From Galactobacillus timonensis (GTDB taxonomy: Bacteria; Bacillota_I; Bacilli_A; Erysipelotrichales; Erysipelotrichaceae), in the NCBI RefSeq assembly GCF_900240265.1, contig NZ_LT964739.1, forward strand, positions 1,386,664-1,450,663: a stretch of DNA of 64,000 bases, in the 5' to 3' direction. The notes under the pieces were generated by a model. It saw only the letters and a program-made list of their open reading frames with translations, searched no databases and had not been told where the DNA came from. The position numbers and the translations under genes were made by a program. Below are positions 61,693 to 64,000 of this stretch, piece by piece. How positions within the stretch are numbered: the first letter of the stretch is position 1; every line of letters begins with the position of its first letter.

Positions 61693-62583
61693 TTACTCCA
61701 CATTCTTCTTGAGTCTTGAAGCAGCGAATTTGGCGAGGAAGTTGATCAGCAGCGTCAACAGCAGCAGAATCGCCGCAATCGCAAAGGCAACGTCAACTCT
61801 GTTCCGCTCCATTGCATACATATACATGGCAACCGTCAATGTTGCGCCGGAGGTTCCTGGAGTGATTGCCTGCGTGAAGCTGAGGATCTTGTTGGCCATA
61901 CCTGCCGTAAACAGCAGAGCGGCCGATTCACCGACAATACGGCCGACGGCAAGGATACAGCCGGTGACAATACCGTCGATCGCAGAAGGCAGGACGACCG
62001 TGCGGATCATGTGCCATTTGCCGGCTCCCAGTGCCAGAGCACCTTCCCGGTAGCTGTCTGGAACTGTCTTGAGGCTTTCCTGGGTCGTACGGATGATCGT
62101 CGGCAGCGTCATGATGACAAGGGTCAGCGATCCGGCCAGCAATCCGGTGCCAAGGCCGAAGAACTGGCAGAAGATCAGCATGCCGGCAAGACCGTAGATG
62201 ATCGAAGGAATACCGGAGAGACATTCGGTCGCAAATTCAATGACCTGTACCAGTCTGATGTTGGTCGCATATTCATTGAGGTAGATGGCTGCACACACAC
62301 CGATCGGGAGAACGATGATCAGCGTCATGATGACCATGTACAGGGTGTTGAGGATATTCGGCAGAATGCCGTACGTGTTGCGCAGGACGGAAGGCTCTGT
62401 TGACAGCATTTCCCAGGTGATGTTCGGGAGGCCGCGGAACAGAATGTAGCCGATGATGAAGACAAGAATGGCAAGAATCAGAACGAAGGAGATGATCATC
62501 AGGGCATTGAGCAGCCGGATCTTACGCTTGCGGGAAGTCGAGATCGAATCGATCGGTTCCGCATTTACCTGTTTTGTGGACAT
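61693..62583 (-). CDS. pstA: Phosphate ABC transporter permease PstA
   Basis: A 296-aa permease with six membrane helices and the EAA-type loop ([22 protein letters not shown]). It starts four bases after pstC ends. Confidence 0.94.
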   Translation of the reverse strand: MSTKQVNAEPIDSISTSRKRKIRLLNALMIISFVLILAILVFIIGYILFRGLPNITWEMLSTEPSVLRNTYGILPNILNTLYMVIMTLIIVLPIGVCAAIYLNEYATNIRLVQVIEFATECLSGIPSIIYGLAGMLIFCQFFGLGTGLLAGSLTLVIMTLPTIIRTTQESLKTVPDSYREGALALGAGKWHMIRTVVLPSAIDGIVTGCILAVGRIVGESAALLFTAGMANKILSFTQAITPGTSGATLTVAMYMYAMERNRVDVAFAIAAILLLLTLLINFLAKFAASRLKKNVE

Positions 62584-62587
62584 AGGG

Positions 62588-63466
62588 TCAGTCCTCCTTC
62601 TTCTTGATCACGAAATTCAGAAGGAACATGATCAGCATTACAAAAATGAACAGAACCAGGGCGATGGAGAACAGAGCTTCACGCTGCAGGCCGCTTGCAT
62701 AGGACATTTCCGATGCGACGGCAGTTGTCAGGAAGCGGACGCTCTTGAAGAGGGAAGGCATGTTGGCGACGTTGCCGGATACCATCATGATTGCCATGGC
62801 TTCGCCGATCGCACGGCCTACACCCTGAACAACAGCAGCTGCGATGCCGGAACTTGCGGCCGGTAGGGAGACCTTGAAGACGGTTTCGGTATAGGTTGCA
62901 CCAAGGGCGAGGCTTGCCTCCTCATACTCCTTCGGGACGGCATTGAGTGCCGTTTCAGAGACGGAGATGATGGCGGGAAGAATCATGACGCTCAGGACGA
63001 TGATGGCAGTGAAGAGGCAGGATCCGTTGGCAATGTGGAATGTCTTCATGACCATCGGAACGACGACGATCATGCCGACAAGACCATAGACAACCGAAGG
63101 AATGCCGGCCAGCAGTTCGACGGCGCTGCGGATCAATGAAGCGATCTTTGGCGACGCAATCTTTGAGAGATAGATGGCGCACAGCAGTCCGACCGGTACG
63201 GCGATGATGATGGCGCCGAGGGTGCCGTAGAAGGAGGTGAGAATGAACGGCAGGATGCCGAATTTCGGGTCGGCTGCGGTGGAAGCCCAGACGGTTCCGA
63301 AGAGAAAGTTGGTGATACCGATCTTACCGATGGCCGGTACGCCGGAAACGATCAGAAAGGCGGAGATGAAGATGACGAAGGCAATCGAGAGGATGCCGAA
63401 GAAGAACATGAGTCCATGCATGAACGCTTCGACAGCGGCGGCCCGGGGATTTTTAGTTTTCTGCAT
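62588..63466 (-). CDS. pstC: Phosphate ABC transporter permease PstC
   Basis: A 292-aa permease from ATG 63466, chosen for AAGGAG upstream; the longer frame adds six basic residues. EAA loop: EASLALGATYTETVFKVSLPAA. It pairs with PstA. Confidence 0.94.
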   Translation of the reverse strand: MQKTKNPRAAAVEAFMHGLMFFFGILSIAFVIFISAFLIVSGVPAIGKIGITNFLFGTVWASTAADPKFGILPFILTSFYGTLGAIIIAVPVGLLCAIYLSKIASPKIASLIRSAVELLAGIPSVVYGLVGMIVVVPMVMKTFHIANGSCLFTAIIVLSVMILPAIISVSETALNAVPKEYEEASLALGATYTETVFKVSLPAASSGIAAAVVQGVGRAIGEAMAIMMVSGNVANMPSLFKSVRFLTTAVASEMSYASGLQREALFSIALVLFIFVMLIMFLLNFVIKKKED

Positions 63467-63541
63467 ACTTCTCCTTATACGCAACGATACCGCCAGAGCA
63501 GATGCGCTGGCGGCAGGGTGCGTTCAATGACGAATCTGAGA

Positions 63542-64000
63542 TTACTTCTTGCTGGTAGGTACAGCGCCTGCAGCTTCAATCAGCGACGCAGCTTCATCGC
63601 TCTGTGCAAATTCAAGGAACGCCCTGGCCGCATCAGAGAGTGTAGCGGAATCGTTGGTGATCATATTGAAGTCACGCTGAATCTTGTAAGTACCATCGAG
63701 AACTGTTTCTTCCGAGGGAGCAACGCCTTCAACCGTCAGCGTCTTGATGCTGTCATCAACAGCTGCCAGAGAAGCGTAGCCGATTGCGTTGGGGTTGGCG
63801 CCGACTGCCTGGATGACAGCGCCGGTGGAAGTCAGTTCCTGAGCGAGCTTGCAGTTGTCCTTGGTGTCAGTGATGGTTTCGAAGCCGTCACGCGTTCCGC
63901 TTCCTGCTTCACGTCCGATGACAACGATTTCAGCATCGTCGCCGCCGACATCTTTCCAGTTCGTGATTTCGCCGGTGTAGATCCTGGCAATCTGATCGAT
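63542..64000 (-). CDS. pstS: Phosphate-binding protein PstS (N-terminus cut off)
   Basis: The last 152 residues of a phosphate-binding lipoprotein; the start lies beyond the window. Family motifs include IYTGEITNWKDVGG and the phosphate-binding REAGSGTRDGFE, and it ends AAGAVPTSKK. First gene of the pst operon, 75 bases before pstC. Confidence 0.93.
   Translation of the reverse strand: MDQIARIYTGEITNWKDVGGDDAEIVVIGREAGSGTRDGFETITDTKDNCKLAQELTSTGAVIQAVGANPNAIGYASLAAVDDSIKTLTVEGVAPSEETVLDGTYKIQRDFNMITNDSATLSDAARAFLEFAQSDEAASLIEAAGAVPTSKK

Noticed and set aside
1..64000. tRNA, rRNA or CRISPR loci
   Set aside because: I saw no sequence with tRNA arms, rRNA core or spaced direct repeats; a covariance-model scan would be needed to exclude a divergent tRNA.

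Overview
The window looks like a Bacillota chromosome, possibly Erysipelotrichales-like; that placement is an inference from gene content and no rRNA or other marker gene is present. It carries a large integrated conjugative element. Recognisable chromosomal housekeeping genes appear only at the right end (about 58.1-64.0 kb): a lipoprotein, NADP-type glutamate dehydrogenase, and the phosphate uptake operon pstS(partial)-pstC-pstA-pstB-phoU read leftwards.

Left region (1-12.5 kb). Two almost identical 3.74-kb insertion sequences lie in the same orientation at 3-3746 and 8796-12538. I saw only two substitutions and one single-base indel between them. Each has imperfect terminal inverted repeats, an unrecognised 194-aa protein, an ISL3-type DDE transposase and an ExeA/TniB-type AAA+ ATPase. 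Between the copies sits a GntR repressor gene divergent from a mannose-family PTS operon (IIA, IIB, IIC, IID) that ends in a SIS-domain sugar isomerase/deglycase. The layout is that of a composite transposon carrying a sugar or Amadori-product utilisation cassette.

Conjugative element (about 12.6-57.8 kb, outer ends not resolved). The surface module holds two membrane proteins with extracellular Ig-like domains, a 2201-aa thioester (TQXA) adhesin and a class B sortase. The DNA maintenance module holds a primase broken by an apparent one-base frameshift, a topoisomerase-III-type zinc domain protein, SSB, an ArdC-like antirestriction protein and two RadC-like JAB proteins. The transfer module holds a VirB2-like protein, VirB6-like protein, PrgI, VirB4, a CHAP/NlpC-type wall hydrolase, an oriT-like region, a relaxosome protein, relaxase and VirD4. 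Defence and stability cargo includes an AbiE-like HTH/nucleotidyltransferase pair, a ToxIN-like type III toxin-antitoxin (three 40-nt repeats, terminator, toxN-like gene), a complete type III restriction-modification system, a PD-(D/E)XK-like protein and a GIY-YIG protein. Two serine recombinases close the element.

The most unusual feature is a family of about 25 short hairpins (GGGACG-AAA-CGTCCC or GGGGCG-AAA-CGCCCC) confined to 13.8-48.8 kb. They usually sit just before a ribosome binding site and are often followed by a T-run. Five are doubled into a module of about 65 nt with a conserved spacer. Stem changes are compensatory, which argues for a structured RNA. Three lie in frame inside coding sequences. 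I know of no named family that fits; an element-wide attenuator or RNA-binding signal is my working inference.
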